This document shows, piece by piece, positions 25,901-32,245 of a stretch of 32,245 nt of DNA; the stretch's first letter is position 1; every line of letters begins with the position of its first letter. The stretch comes from JAZFYD01 sp036443405 (GTDB taxonomy: Bacteria > Planctomycetota > PLA2), in assembly GCA_036443405.1 (NCBI GenBank), contig JAZFYD010000065.1:1-32245 (forward strand), given 5' to 3'. Position numbers and translations under genes: made by a program. The notes under the pieces are model-generated. The model did not search any database, had not been told where the DNA came from, and saw only the letters and a list, made by a program, of their open reading frames with translations.

Positions 25901-26352
25901 TGTCGCAACTCTGCGCCGCATACGGAATTCAGCTGGGACTCTGGACCGAAGATGACGACGCCGTCTCGGCCAACGTGGAGCGCTGGGACGCGAACGGCGT
26001 CGGGTCCACCTCCGGGATGGACGGCATCGACACGCCGATGATCGTTGCCGAGTCGGTGCTGTACGGGCTGGATCCCGTCATCGCGAAGTCGATGCTGAGC
26101 GAGTATCCGATAGACGAAGTGATCGTGGATGCCTTTGGCACCATCGCTCGACGAGAAGCGGCCGAGGAAGTCTGCGCGCGGGCTCACACCGCGTTGCAAG
26201 TTGTTCACCGCGGCCTGCGCCGGACTTGTCTCGATACGATTCTCTGCTTGCTCGCCGAGCGCGGTGGCCTGGAAGCCGGGCCGGCCCGATCCGTCGAGTT
26301 GGCCCGCACCCTCGGGCACGTCGCGCTCGAATCGATCTGCGCACGTGGTTAG
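22966..26352 (+). CDS. Soluble Ser/Thr protein kinase-ATPase-helical-repeat regulator
   Basis: The protein has 1128 residues from GTG 22966. The kinase domain (1-275) has glycine loop GVGSFG (22-27), VALK (Lys44), catalytic HGDLKPGN (His136, Asp138; Gly replaces the usual Arg), DFG (Asp156) and GTPRYIAPEV. An AAA/STAND-like ATPase follows (about 300-560) with Walker A GETGMGKS (Lys328) and Walker B VVIAIDDAG (Asp425, Asp426). The remaining half is helical and TPR-like (LLDVAAVDG, RALWALDHV, YLEVGSDSLHSASLDQLA, and LARLFHACGQPREAEQTL-type pairs). This kinase-plus-ATPase-plus-repeat layout is known from bacterial PknK-type and planctomycete signalling proteins. No membrane helix is present, so it is cytoplasmic. 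Substrates and trigger are unknown. Its stop codon overlaps a foldback repeat arm. Confidence 0.92.
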   Translation: MQALELKPGSRFGDLLIEREVGVGSFGRVYSARDMLIGRRVALKILPVPVDARETNELLREARAAGRIQSGHVVSLFRIHPPGEHKLWALEMEFVDGGSLSDWLENHTDPAPEVVADITRQIASGLADAHAAGVVHGDLKPGNVLMDREGNIKLTDFGLARLVGEGSHSTASHSGTVFGTPRYIAPEVLLGDRPRTASDIWSFGIVAHLLLSGRHPFQVQHFGALFHAVTTQDPDPLPESVGLPFSDLHRFCLQRHPDDRLADGQALLKSALFRGTEAPKPGAAATQRKKVEYFIVGREAERERLGALLDPNADVRAATISGETGMGKSHLLTWFVAAARQRGAICVEAVASPLDGLLRPLLTAASRHGFPSGDDPAGTRAMESARGILDDEPSLQVLDRPRALWALDHVFTELHRRGPVVIAIDDAGTLEDEDIDSLRHIARHLAVGGGAIVAAGEAGAFLSAMEDALRVELGELSREESYELLRKSWGESTLGHEDARRILDSAGGNPLVTVELARQSDETGEHTGALSASSGLADLVAQRLHRLDAADRELLDVAAVDGVLCDADALSAILELTPLGVLRSLQRISRVAGIVRSTPEGFQFANGVYRDVLYNALSPDLRRVLHRSLAEKLQETDDRTISPERVGLHWAEAGHNDLARPYLLRASDAANKRHDYARCLTYAARAGLSVDTPPDDQEALRCFDVIVGLAASSQNRGRPEDALRWLSVIHDAAQRSGQEELRLRAAVRQSSIGYFSRGVAAVDEQTLITATTSLPLCNELGMAHYVLGVVSKYQGDLERAEASMREADRVYLEVGSDSLHSASLDQLASIALRSGNTDEAAELYGNAAAAARAAGQPASAAVSELNGEMLALEGGRFDGLESRLREGIRTLRLEGVRNLAGHAQVVLARLFHACGQPREAEQTLAGVLEDLRSANYLPGLMVGLADQAYYLGIRGEQPSANQALDEARSLARDGQNRSVSQLCAAYGIQLGLWTEDDDAVSANVERWDANGVGSTSGMDGIDTPMIVAESVLYGLDPVIAKSMLSEYPIDEVIVDAFGTIARREAAEEVCARAHTALQVVHRGLRRTCLDTILCLLAERGGLEAGPARSVELARTLGHVALESICARG

Positions 26353-26409
26353 GGTCTGTTTGGAAACTCCGTCTGGCTCCGGCCGGCTGGATAGTCCCGT
26401 CAGCCGCCG
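26352..26409. mobile_element. Single arm of the foldback MITE-like element
   Basis: The 58-base block starting GGGTCTGTTTGG matches the left arm of the element at 12139 (51 of 58 positions identical, no gaps). The right arm is absent. The kinase stop codon TAG (26350-26352) shares its last base with the repeat. Truncation or an independent half insertion fits. Confidence 0.75.
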
Positions 26410-26419
26410 CGGGTTCGGG

Positions 26420-27079
26420 TTAAGACGTTGTGCCCTCCGGGTGGTCCAACTCCATCCCGACCAGGTCGGCTTTGCTGACGGCCAGTTCGTTGGCGAAGAG
26501 TATGCGCGCCCAACTCGCGTTGGAACTCGTTCCCGAGTGCGGGTTCATCAACAGCGCGGCGCACCGGTTTTGGATCGTCGCGTTCGACGGGAACTTCGCC
26601 TTGATGGCGTCCAACAGACTTTCAACGTCCGTGTTGTAGCCGGCGAGCTTGGTCGATGACGGTTTGTACGCGGGGCCCCAACTCGGGGCCGTTGCGGTTG
26701 TTCCGCCCAGTCGTTTCCAAACCCGATCCCACTTTTGAGCCGCCGAATGCCGCTCCGCGATGACGAGAATCAGGTACGTCTCGTCGTTGGTGTAGGCCTG
26801 GAATTTCTTGTTTTGCAGTTCGTCGCAACGATTCTTGATCTGGGTCTTTAGGGGGTCGAGGAGGCTGGGGTCGGCATCCGCTCGTCCCTTGATCGTGTCG
26901 AGGTACTTGCCGGCGACTTCTCCGACGCTCAGAGCGCCTGCCTCGCCGTTGAAACCCACGTACTGGGGCCAACCGGATCCGGCCATGGCACCGCCGCTAC
27001 CATGCTGGCACCCGGCCAGGATGACGATTACCGCCAGACCTGCCCGCGCTGCGGCGCCAAAACTCTCTTTGATCTTCAA
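26420..27079 (-). CDS. Lipoprotein, YVG[FY]NG/MELDHPE family, copy A
   Basis: The protein has 219 residues from TTG at 27079. The start is set by AAGGAGGTGGGCC directly upstream, identical to the 13 bases before the start of the paralogue at 27826. The signal peptide ends in a lipobox (LAVIVILAGC). The mature protein shares long blocks with the upstream paralogue: YVGFNG, IKNRCD, AYTNDETY, VIAERHSA, VWKRL, AYKP, KFPS-ATI, SWARIL, MELDHPE. Roughly half the aligned positions are identical by eye. The conserved His/Glu/Asp residues could be functional, but no known catalytic motif is recognised. Both genes are on one strand with 72 bases between them, and the arrangement points to tandem duplication. 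Confidence 0.85.
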   Translation of the reverse strand: MKIKESFGAAARAGLAVIVILAGCQHGSGGAMAGSGWPQYVGFNGEAGALSVGEVAGKYLDTIKGRADADPSLLDPLKTQIKNRCDELQNKKFQAYTNDETYLILVIAERHSAAQKWDRVWKRLGGTTATAPSWGPAYKPSSTKLAGYNTDVESLLDAIKAKFPSNATIQNRCAALLMNPHSGTSSNASWARILFANELAVSKADLVGMELDHPEGTTS

Positions 27080-27092
27080 GGCCCACCTCCTT
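27080..27092 (-). promoter_or_regulatory. Shine-Dalgarno site deciding a TTG start
   Basis: AAGGAGGTGGGCC precedes TTG 27079 with no alternative ATG in range. The same 13 bases precede the ATG of the paralogue (27827-27839), which supports both starts. Confidence 0.8.
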
Positions 27093-27151
27093 ATGGCCCT
27101 GGCCCACCTGCCAAGGCGCTTTGTTGGTTTCCGTAGATCCGGGTGCGAACA

Positions 27152-27826
27152 CTAGTTTGTCGTCGCCTCCGGGTGGTCCAACTCCATATCGACCTGGCCG
27201 GCATTGGCCGTGTCGTTCGCGAGTTCGAACGCGAGCAGGATGCGTGCCCAACTCGTGTTGCGATTGGCCGACGTGTGCGGATACTGAATGCGCTCGTCGC
27301 AGCGGCCCGGGATCGTCGCGTGGCTGGGGAATTTGCTCTTGACTGCCCCCAGCAGCACTTCGACGTTCTTGTTGTAGCCGCCGAGTTTTTGATCTGTGGG
27401 TTTGTAAGCCGCGGCCCAACCGGCGGCACCAACCGCTCCCTGGAGTCGCTTCCAAACCTGTTCCCAATGGTTAAGAGCCGAGTGCCGTTCCGCGATCACG
27501 ATGATCACGTACGTCTCGTCCTTTGTGTATGCACCAAAGTAGGCAGCCTTCAGCGCGTCGCATCGGTTCTTGATGTTCGTCTTCAATCCGGCTGCAAGCC
27601 CCGTGTCGTTGGTCGCTCGGGTCTTGATCGCGGTGAGGTAGTCGCCGACGGGTCTGCCGACGTTCAACGCCCCGTTCTGGCCGTTGTACCCCACGTACTT
27701 GCGCCAGAGATGCGGGTGGTCGTCCGTGTCCGCATGCATGACGCCCATGCCGTGCTCGGTCGTGATAAACGCAACAATGACGGCGGCTACTACCGCCACA
27801 ATCACGATGTTCCTGAGATTCCTCAT
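27152..27826 (-). CDS. Exported protein, YVG[FY]NG/MELDHPE family, copy B
   Basis: The protein has 224 residues from ATG at 27826 with a strong AAGGAGG; the open frame extends upstream, but that part has no ribosome site. One hydrophobic N-terminal segment (NIVIVAVVAAVIVAFI) lacks the lipobox Cys of copy A, so this copy is membrane-anchored or cleaved. After a His/Asp-rich stretch (MHADTDDHPH) it follows copy A closely: YVGYNG, IKNRCD, AYTKDETY, VIAERHSA, VWKRL, AYKP, KFPS-ATI, SWARIL, MELDHPE. Divergence of the export signal with conservation of the mature domain suggests two anchoring forms of one function. The function itself is unknown. Confidence 0.85.
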   Translation of the reverse strand: MRNLRNIVIVAVVAAVIVAFITTEHGMGVMHADTDDHPHLWRKYVGYNGQNGALNVGRPVGDYLTAIKTRATNDTGLAAGLKTNIKNRCDALKAAYFGAYTKDETYVIIVIAERHSALNHWEQVWKRLQGAVGAAGWAAAYKPTDQKLGGYNKNVEVLLGAVKSKFPSHATIPGRCDERIQYPHTSANRNTSWARILLAFELANDTANAGQVDMELDHPEATTN

Positions 27827-28177
27827 GGCCCACCTCCTTCTGAAGGACATCAAGGTTGCCAGACTCGGGCCACGGGCGTCAAGAGTGCCAACGTCGCTGA
27901 AACTCGTGCAGGCAGGCCCCAAAGCGTCGGAACGAGCGAGTCCATGTCGCGCAAATGCTGACGCCTTCAAGGGTTGCGAACGCCCGTGGATCGGGGATCA
28001 CAACCGCACAACGAACTTCGGTAAAGCAACAAAAATGGTGGGTTGGCTGTTTGCTTGCGCGTCGGACCGGATTCGGACTCCGGCCGCCAAACTCAACCGC
28101 GGATCGCGCGGGGCAGCGGGACGTTTTGAAGCCATCGACTCGACGTGCTCGCGCGGCGCGTGTAGCTCGAGATCGTT
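27827..28177. other. 351-base gap with no gene seen
   Basis: Beyond the Shine-Dalgarno of the paralogue gene (27827-27839) I see no gene. A small CCGGA/TCCGG hairpin lies at 28067-28083. Open frames crossing the gap have no gene-like N-termini. It should hold the promoter of the tandem paralogue pair and possibly more of the decayed kinase region next to it. Confidence 0.5.
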
Positions 28178-28505
28178 CTAGTGTCGGCGGGCCGCCTCGC
28201 GGTCTTCCTCGAGACCTTCCTTGCGCAACAGCCGGTGCCATGCCTCGATGCGCGAAGTTGCAGTCATGCGCGCTTCGTGCTCTTTCAATTCGGCTCGAAG
28301 TCCCGGCACGGAATCGTCGCCGCCGAGCACCGCGAGGTGTCCGCGCGCCAGCAGAGCTTTCAGGGCGACGAGTTCGCCGGGCTTCCCGTCCCCGGCTCCG
28401 TCGGCACGCGCGGCATAGACGATTCCCATCCCGCCGCGGCCGAGCTCCGTCTCGATTCGATACTCGCCGATGCGTTCCGGCGCGCGCCGGAATTGACGCA
28501 ACAGA
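28178..28505 (-). pseudogene. Truncated Ser/Thr kinase N-lobe fragment
   Basis: The reverse strand encodes a kinase N-lobe: PERIGEYRIETELGRGGMGIVYAARADG with the glycine loop GRGGMG, then LVALKALLA with the ATP-binding Lys. It then changes into a charged helical tail (LRAELKEHEARMTATSRIEAWHRLLRKEG) and stops at 28178. No HRD catalytic loop, DFG motif or C-lobe follows in any frame downstream, so it cannot be an active kinase. The 5' end is uncertain; TTG at about 28505 is one possibility, and the frame stays open further into the opposite-strand DUF4253 gene. It could be a decayed gene, a small regulatory fragment, or a fusion breakpoint. Confidence 0.6.
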
Positions 28506-28586
28506 CTCGCCCCCAAAAACGCCGATGGGAACGTGGCGCTCTTGTTCGCGAACGACTGGGGCGTTTCCAAAGGGGACAGAGCTCTG

Positions 28587-29642
28587 TTGCTCCATCTGAA
28601 GAGAATTCGCCCGGTGTTGTTGGCGTCGCTTTTGGCGTTGACGGCTTCGTGTTCGGACAAGCCGGCCGCCGCCGCCGCTCCCGGACGCCTGGCGATCCCG
28701 GAGCCCGTTGTCCCGCAGCCGTGCACGGTGCGCATCGTGATGAAAGGTGCGCTGGAGCACAAGGCGCACGGCACGTTCGGCACCATCGACGAGTTCGGTC
28801 CCATGTTCGTGATCGATTCCGCTGACGTCGAGGGTCCCGGCGCGCGCCGTTCCTGGACTCTGCGCTGCGATCTTCCCGATGACGATGCAGCGCTGTTCCC
28901 GGTGACGCTGACGTTGGAGACGGGCGGACGGATCTTCGAGAAGATCGTCGAGTCACCGGACGCCGGCGTGCGCATCGGCGGTCGCCGCACGAGCCTTGAC
29001 GCCTGGTTGCCCGAGCTCGGAACGAACCCCGAGAACGGCGCGCAGTCGTCCGTGCATGTGAAAGGTGCCGTGATCTTCCCTCCGTCCGACAAGCCCGACC
29101 CGCCGGACGAGGAAGTCTCGGACCTGCTGTCCGAACTATCGGATGCCGAGGTTCGGCCCTATTCGACGTTCGAATTCGGAGAGGTTCGGGATCCGCGATG
29201 CGTTTCTGTGATGGTCCCGCCTGCCCGTGCGGCGCGGCTCGTGGATGAGCTGCGTGGGCGGCTAGGCAAGGGCTGGGTGGTCTTTGTCGGTACACGCGGA
29301 GCCGCGGACCGGCCGAGCGCGCCGGTCGAGGTCGTGATCGGCCCCGGCGGGACGCAGCACGACATCGTCAGGCTGGCGCGCACCGCAACCTCTGGCGGCA
29401 TGGGCACCGAAGCCATCGCCAAACAGCTCGCGCGATTCGATCAGCTCTACCGTATCGATATCCGTTCGGCGGACAGCTCGTCCGTGGACTTCAAGGTCAA
29501 GCGGAAGCTAAAGGACCCGCTGGTCTTCGCGAAGCAGGTCGCGATCTTCTGCCCGAGCGTCGGCGATCCCGACAGCGCCGAGGTCGAAGACCTCGCCGCC
29601 GAGTTTGCGGCGGGCAAAGTCGTTTCCCTGTTCTGGGAATAA
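28587..29642 (+). CDS. DUF4253-domain lipoprotein
   Basis: The protein has 351 residues from TTG 28587, chosen because AAAGGGGA lies about 9 bases upstream and the encoded LHLKRIRPVLLASLLALTASC is a clean lipoprotein signal. GTG 28533 would add an 18-residue hydrophilic extension. The N-terminal half is a strand-rich region (about 40-200). The C-terminal half matches the DUF4253 pattern: VSVMVPPARAARLVDELRGR, GWVVFVGTRG, ELYRIDIRSAD-like QLYRIDIRSADSSSVDFKV, FAKQVAIFCPSVGD and LAAEFAAGKVVSLFWE. Members are uncharacterised; most I recall are cytoplasmic, so lipoprotein export would be unusual. Its 5' end lies near the antisense kinase fragment. Confidence 0.75.
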   Translation: MLHLKRIRPVLLASLLALTASCSDKPAAAAAPGRLAIPEPVVPQPCTVRIVMKGALEHKAHGTFGTIDEFGPMFVIDSADVEGPGARRSWTLRCDLPDDDAALFPVTLTLETGGRIFEKIVESPDAGVRIGGRRTSLDAWLPELGTNPENGAQSSVHVKGAVIFPPSDKPDPPDEEVSDLLSELSDAEVRPYSTFEFGEVRDPRCVSVMVPPARAARLVDELRGRLGKGWVVFVGTRGAADRPSAPVEVVIGPGGTQHDIVRLARTATSGGMGTEAIAKQLARFDQLYRIDIRSADSSSVDFKVKRKLKDPLVFAKQVAIFCPSVGDPDSAEVEDLAAEFAAGKVVSLFWE

Positions 29643-29765
29643 ACCGCTTCGTCTTTTCGCGCGGACCTAAGCGCAGTCAAAGCTCGCGCTCCTAGCTTGG
29701 TGCTCACGCTCATCCGGAGGCTGTCGCGAATGTCTTGCGGCGTTCGGGGGGTGCGGAGATGCACG

Positions 29766-30491
29766 ATGCGCTATCTGGCGAAGACTTGGAAATCGCGCTG
29801 GTCCTTGTTCGTGATCGGGGCTTGCGGCCTGCTGCTGCTCGCGGTGGTCGTTCACGCGGGGCACAAGGAGACGATCGAGTTCGAAGAGGCGAACATGATC
29901 ATCGAGATCAACGACACCGACGGGGACGCCGGCTTGCAGTTGAAGGTCGATGGCACGCCCTGGAAGAAACTCAAGGTGACCGACACCGACGGGAAGAAGA
30001 TCCTCGAACTGAAGGCGAAGGGTGCGATCAAGAAGCAGGGGTTGACGGAGTTGTTCTTCGAGAGCGCGGAGCCGCCGTTTGGCGTGTTTTCTCTCGAGGA
30101 CTTCCTCGATCGCTTCCCCGCGGGCGACTACGAACTGGAAGGGCAGACCGTCGACGGGACCAAGATCGTGGGAACGGCGTCGCTGACGCACGACATTCCC
30201 GACGCGCCGGTCGTCACGTCACCCGAGGACGGGGACGAGGTCGACCCCGACGACTTCACTGTGACCTGGGATGCGGTGATGACACCGGGCGTCGAGATCG
30301 TCGGTTACCACGTGGTGGTCGAGAAGGAGGATCCGCTGCAGGTGATCCACATCGATCTGCCCGCATCGCAGACCAGCGTTTCGATCCCGCCGGAATTCAT
30401 GCAGGCCGAGACCGAGTACAAGGTCGAGGTGCTTGCGATCGAAGAGAGCGGGAATCAGACCATTACCGAGGTCGAATTCGAGACGGAGTGA
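29766..30491 (+). CDS. Exported FnIII-like domain protein
   Basis: The protein has 241 residues from ATG 29766 with GGAG upstream; the frame opens further back but without a ribosome site. A hydrophobic export segment (SLFVIGACGLLLLAVVVHAG) is followed by a strand-rich part with a DTDGDAGLQ calcium-type loop. The last 90 residues resemble a fibronectin type III fold: APVVTSPEDGDEVDPDDFTVTWDA, IVGYHVVVEKE, VSIPPEFMQAETEYKVEVLA. No catalytic motif is visible. It is likely a periplasmic or surface binding protein. It is convergent with the pseudopilin gene; a CGACCGC/GCGGTCG hairpin (30519-30539) lies in the gap but lacks a T run. Confidence 0.78.
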   Translation: MRYLAKTWKSRWSLFVIGACGLLLLAVVVHAGHKETIEFEEANMIIEINDTDGDAGLQLKVDGTPWKKLKVTDTDGKKILELKAKGAIKKQGLTELFFESAEPPFGVFSLEDFLDRFPAGDYELEGQTVDGTKIVGTASLTHDIPDAPVVTSPEDGDEVDPDDFTVTWDAVMTPGVEIVGYHVVVEKEDPLQVIHIDLPASQTSVSIPPEFMQAETEYKVEVLAIEESGNQTITEVEFETE

Positions 30492-30589
30492 CAGCTCTCA
30501 CGATGTGTCCGATCGCGGCGACCGCCAGCGCCGCGGTCGGGGCCGCGTTTGGAGGGGCGTTTCGTGTTCCGCGCCCGCCGATCGTGGGA

Positions 30590-31210
30590 TCAGTTGCGCA
30601 GGTAGACTTTTTCCGTAATGGTGCGGGTTCGGTCCTGGAAGGTCCGCGCGTCGTAGATGAGGTCAATCTCGACAGTGATGACTCGGCCAACCCGCGAAAA
30701 CCGCACAGCGTTGACACCGCGGGCCATGACGTAGGCGCGAGTCTTGATCTTCTCATTCTCGTAGTCCGTGCTCGTGGCGATGCGCATCAGGCGCTTGTTC
30801 ACCACCTTGTAGGTGATTTTTCGTGAGTAAACCGTGGAAGGCACAGCGTTGTCGGGCTCGCCGTCTTCGCGCAGTTCGACTCTGCGATTGAACACTAGGT
30901 TGTCCTGGTTCTCGACTTCGTCAGCGAGGTTCCAGTCCGCATCGAGCTCGTCGTTGTCGTTCATGTCCTCGCCGGGGTCGAGTTCGCCGTTCCCGTTGGT
31001 GTCCTCGCCCGTCAGGCCGGCCATCCGCAGCTCTCCGGTGAGTTTGCGGAGTGCACGCTGCGCCTTCGCCTCGGGGCCCATCTCGGCGAGCATCACACGC
31101 TCGGCGCTCGTATCGACAATCACCGCTTGCGTTGCGCTCGCCATGATCACGCCGAAGATGACGACCGAAAAAGCGATCTCGATCGCTGTAAATCCACGTA
31201 TATGTTTCAC
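30590..31210 (-). CDS. Type II secretion/type IV pilus pseudopilin
   Basis: The protein has 206 residues from GTG at 31210. The short leader MKHIRG precedes the prepilin peptidase site G-FTAIE (cleavage after Gly6, with Glu at position 5 of the mature protein), followed by a hydrophobic helix AFSVVIFGVIMASATQAVIV. The globular part has EF-hand-like acidic loops (EDTNGNGELDPGEDMNDNDELDAD) and late strands NAVRFSRVGRVITVEIDLIY, close in layout to PilW/GspJ minor pseudopilins. It should be processed at the inner membrane and sit at the tip of a pilus or pseudopilus. The next gene upstream ends 15 bases before its start, so the two are co-transcribed. Confidence 0.85.
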   Translation of the reverse strand: MKHIRGFTAIEIAFSVVIFGVIMASATQAVIVDTSAERVMLAEMGPEAKAQRALRKLTGELRMAGLTGEDTNGNGELDPGEDMNDNDELDADWNLADEVENQDNLVFNRRVELREDGEPDNAVPSTVYSRKITYKVVNKRLMRIATSTDYENEKIKTRAYVMARGVNAVRFSRVGRVITVEIDLIYDARTFQDRTRTITEKVYLRN

Positions 31211-31225
31211 TTCGCTTGTCTTCCG

Positions 31226-32245
31226 TTAGGAGTCCGCACCGTCCAGGCTGATCGGCGCTTCGCGCCAGTGAAAGATCGACCATTTGCTGTCACTACCCAC
31301 GACGGCCAGGCCGACGGCCATGTTGATCGCCTCGGCGGAGTATTGGATGTCGAAGGTGACGTCCTTGTCGACCTTGCTCGGGCCGCCCGAACTGCCGTGC
31401 ATGACCAGCGCGCCGCGGATCTTGAACGGCATCTCCCAGCTCGAATCAACGAGGAGTTTGCTTCGCACGATCACGATGCCCTTCCAGTCGAAGTTCGTGA
31501 CATCGCTCTGGACTTCCAGCGATCCGTCCACGACCAGGATGCCGTAGCCCTGCAGCTTCGTTGCGTTGCCGATCTTGATGTGATTGTCGCTATTACTCGG
31601 GTCTTCGCCCTTGGCCCAGACGATCACCGGGTGGTCGGCCGTGCCGTACGGGCCGCTCCCGCCCTTGATCGCGCCGCCCTCCTTGTCCAGGATGACATCG
31701 GCCTCGCTGCGCGCCTTGTCGATCCACTCCTGGTAGTCGAACGTGTTGGAGGTGCTGGTGATCGACCAGTTGCCGCCCTCGCCCACGATCAGGTTTTCGT
31801 AGGTGCCCTCGTTGATCTTGTCCTTGAACGTGTCCGGGTCTCCGTTGACGGCGACGGCGGGCACTACTAGGCCGGTCTCGTTGCCGTCGAGGTCCACGTC
31901 CACGCCGGAGATCTTGAAGCTGCCACCGCCTTCGGGTCCTGCGTCGTCCAGCTCGATGCCCAGATCCGGGTTGTCCCAGACGATCCCGCCAGGCACCTCG
32001 GCCGTCACCGGCTCGATCTCCTCGCGGAGGGTGACCGCGATCGTGTATTGCACGCCATCGGCAAAGCCGGTGGCGCGGACCTCGTAGATATCCTTCTCGT
32101 CGGTTTCGTCCGTCTGGCCGTCGAGGTCGTTGTCGTGGTTGTCGGATGCGCCGTTCGCAAAGTCGATTTCGTAGCGCACGGCGCGGTCGGAGTCGCCTTG
32201 AAGCAGACCGTCCAGCTCGCCGGCGTCCTTGATGACCTTCCGCGC
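31226..32245 (-). CDS. PilX-like pilus/pseudopilus assembly protein, 5'-partial
   Basis: The frame is open to the window edge (340 residues visible); the N-terminus with its membrane helix lies outside. GTG at 32179 is in frame but not the likely start, because the preceding 22 codons (RKVIKDAGELDGLL...) are also protein-like. Features: the acidic calcium-type loop DNHDNDLDGQTDETDE; then EVRATGFADGVQYTIAVTLRE, typical of PilX/GspK-like minor pilins; then a beta-rich part with LQGYGILVVDGSLEVQSD, WKGIVIVRSKLLVD and FKIRGALVMHG, like repeating strands of a beta-helix. It is one operon with the downstream pseudopilin, and the two probably assemble together. Confidence 0.75.
   Translation of the reverse strand, partial: ARKVIKDAGELDGLLQGDSDRAVRYEIDFANGASDNHDNDLDGQTDETDEKDIYEVRATGFADGVQYTIAVTLREEIEPVTAEVPGGIVWDNPDLGIELDDAGPEGGGSFKISGVDVDLDGNETGLVVPAVAVNGDPDTFKDKINEGTYENLIVGEGGNWSITSTSNTFDYQEWIDKARSEADVILDKEGGAIKGGSGPYGTADHPVIVWAKGEDPSNSDNHIKIGNATKLQGYGILVVDGSLEVQSDVTNFDWKGIVIVRSKLLVDSSWEMPFKIRGALVMHGSSGGPSKVDKDVTFDIQYSAEAINMAVGLAVVGSDSKWSIFHWREAPISLDGADS

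Noticed and set aside
27840..27870. Reading LKDIKVARLG resembling a kinase DFG region on the plus strand
   Set aside because: It overlaps the ribosome-site region of a reverse-strand gene and lacks any other kinase motif.

Overview
The window is GC-rich, densely coding DNA from a Gram-negative bacterium. No rRNA, tRNA, CRISPR array or transposase gene is visible. Planctomycetota (or a similar large-genome, kinase-rich phylum) fits best, by inference. The reasons are a receptor kinase fused to a WD40 propeller array, a second kinase fused to ATPase and helical-repeat regions, an ECF sigma factor overlapping its membrane partner, DUF11-type lipoproteins, tandem di-haem oxidoreductases, EF-hand-like loops in secreted proteins, and frequent GTG/TTG starts. 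Outer-membrane barrels ending in Phe and lipoproteins show there is an outer membrane.

Layout. 1-4641 (+): the end of an unrecognised gene, a terminator, a secreted periplasmic-binding-protein/metzincin fusion, then the ECF sigma factor overlapping a membrane-anchored, ExbD-like putative regulator. 4802-6927: a saccharopine/lysine dehydrogenase-like enzyme (-) divergent from an APH-type phosphotransferase (+). 6928-7546: no convincing gene, but strong RNA structure and a terminator. 7547-11603 (+): a membrane-anchored HEAT-like protein, then two translationally coupled di-haem oxidoreductases. 11625-12107 (-): a DUF192 lipoprotein. 12139-12304: a foldback MITE-like element. 12443-15820 (+): the WD40 kinase. 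15889-20051 (-): a PstS-like protein and porin pair, another outer-membrane barrel and a secreted CAP-domain protein. 20168-26352 (+): a DUF11 lipoprotein, an exported unknown, and the kinase-ATPase-repeat protein. 26420-27826 (-): two tandem exported paralogues of an unrecognised family. 28178-28505 (-): a kinase N-lobe fragment. 28587-30491 (+): a DUF4253 lipoprotein and a FnIII-like exported protein. 30590-32245 (-): a pseudopilin and a PilX-like partner cut by the window edge.

Themes. The window is dominated by envelope and signalling functions: two large kinases, one sigma/regulator pair and about a dozen exported proteins. Two small dispersed repeat families are present. One is a short hairpin (CAAC-NNN-GTCA-NNN-GTTG) whose stem covaries between copies and which lies 3' of genes. 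The other is a foldback element with a full copy at 12.1 kb and a single arm at 26.35 kb.

The best candidates for something undescribed are the binding-protein/metzincin fusion, the covarying hairpin family, the tandem YVG[FY]NG/MELDHPE protein family, and the structured gap at 6.9-7.5 kb. All functions are read from sequence by eye; no database search was possible.
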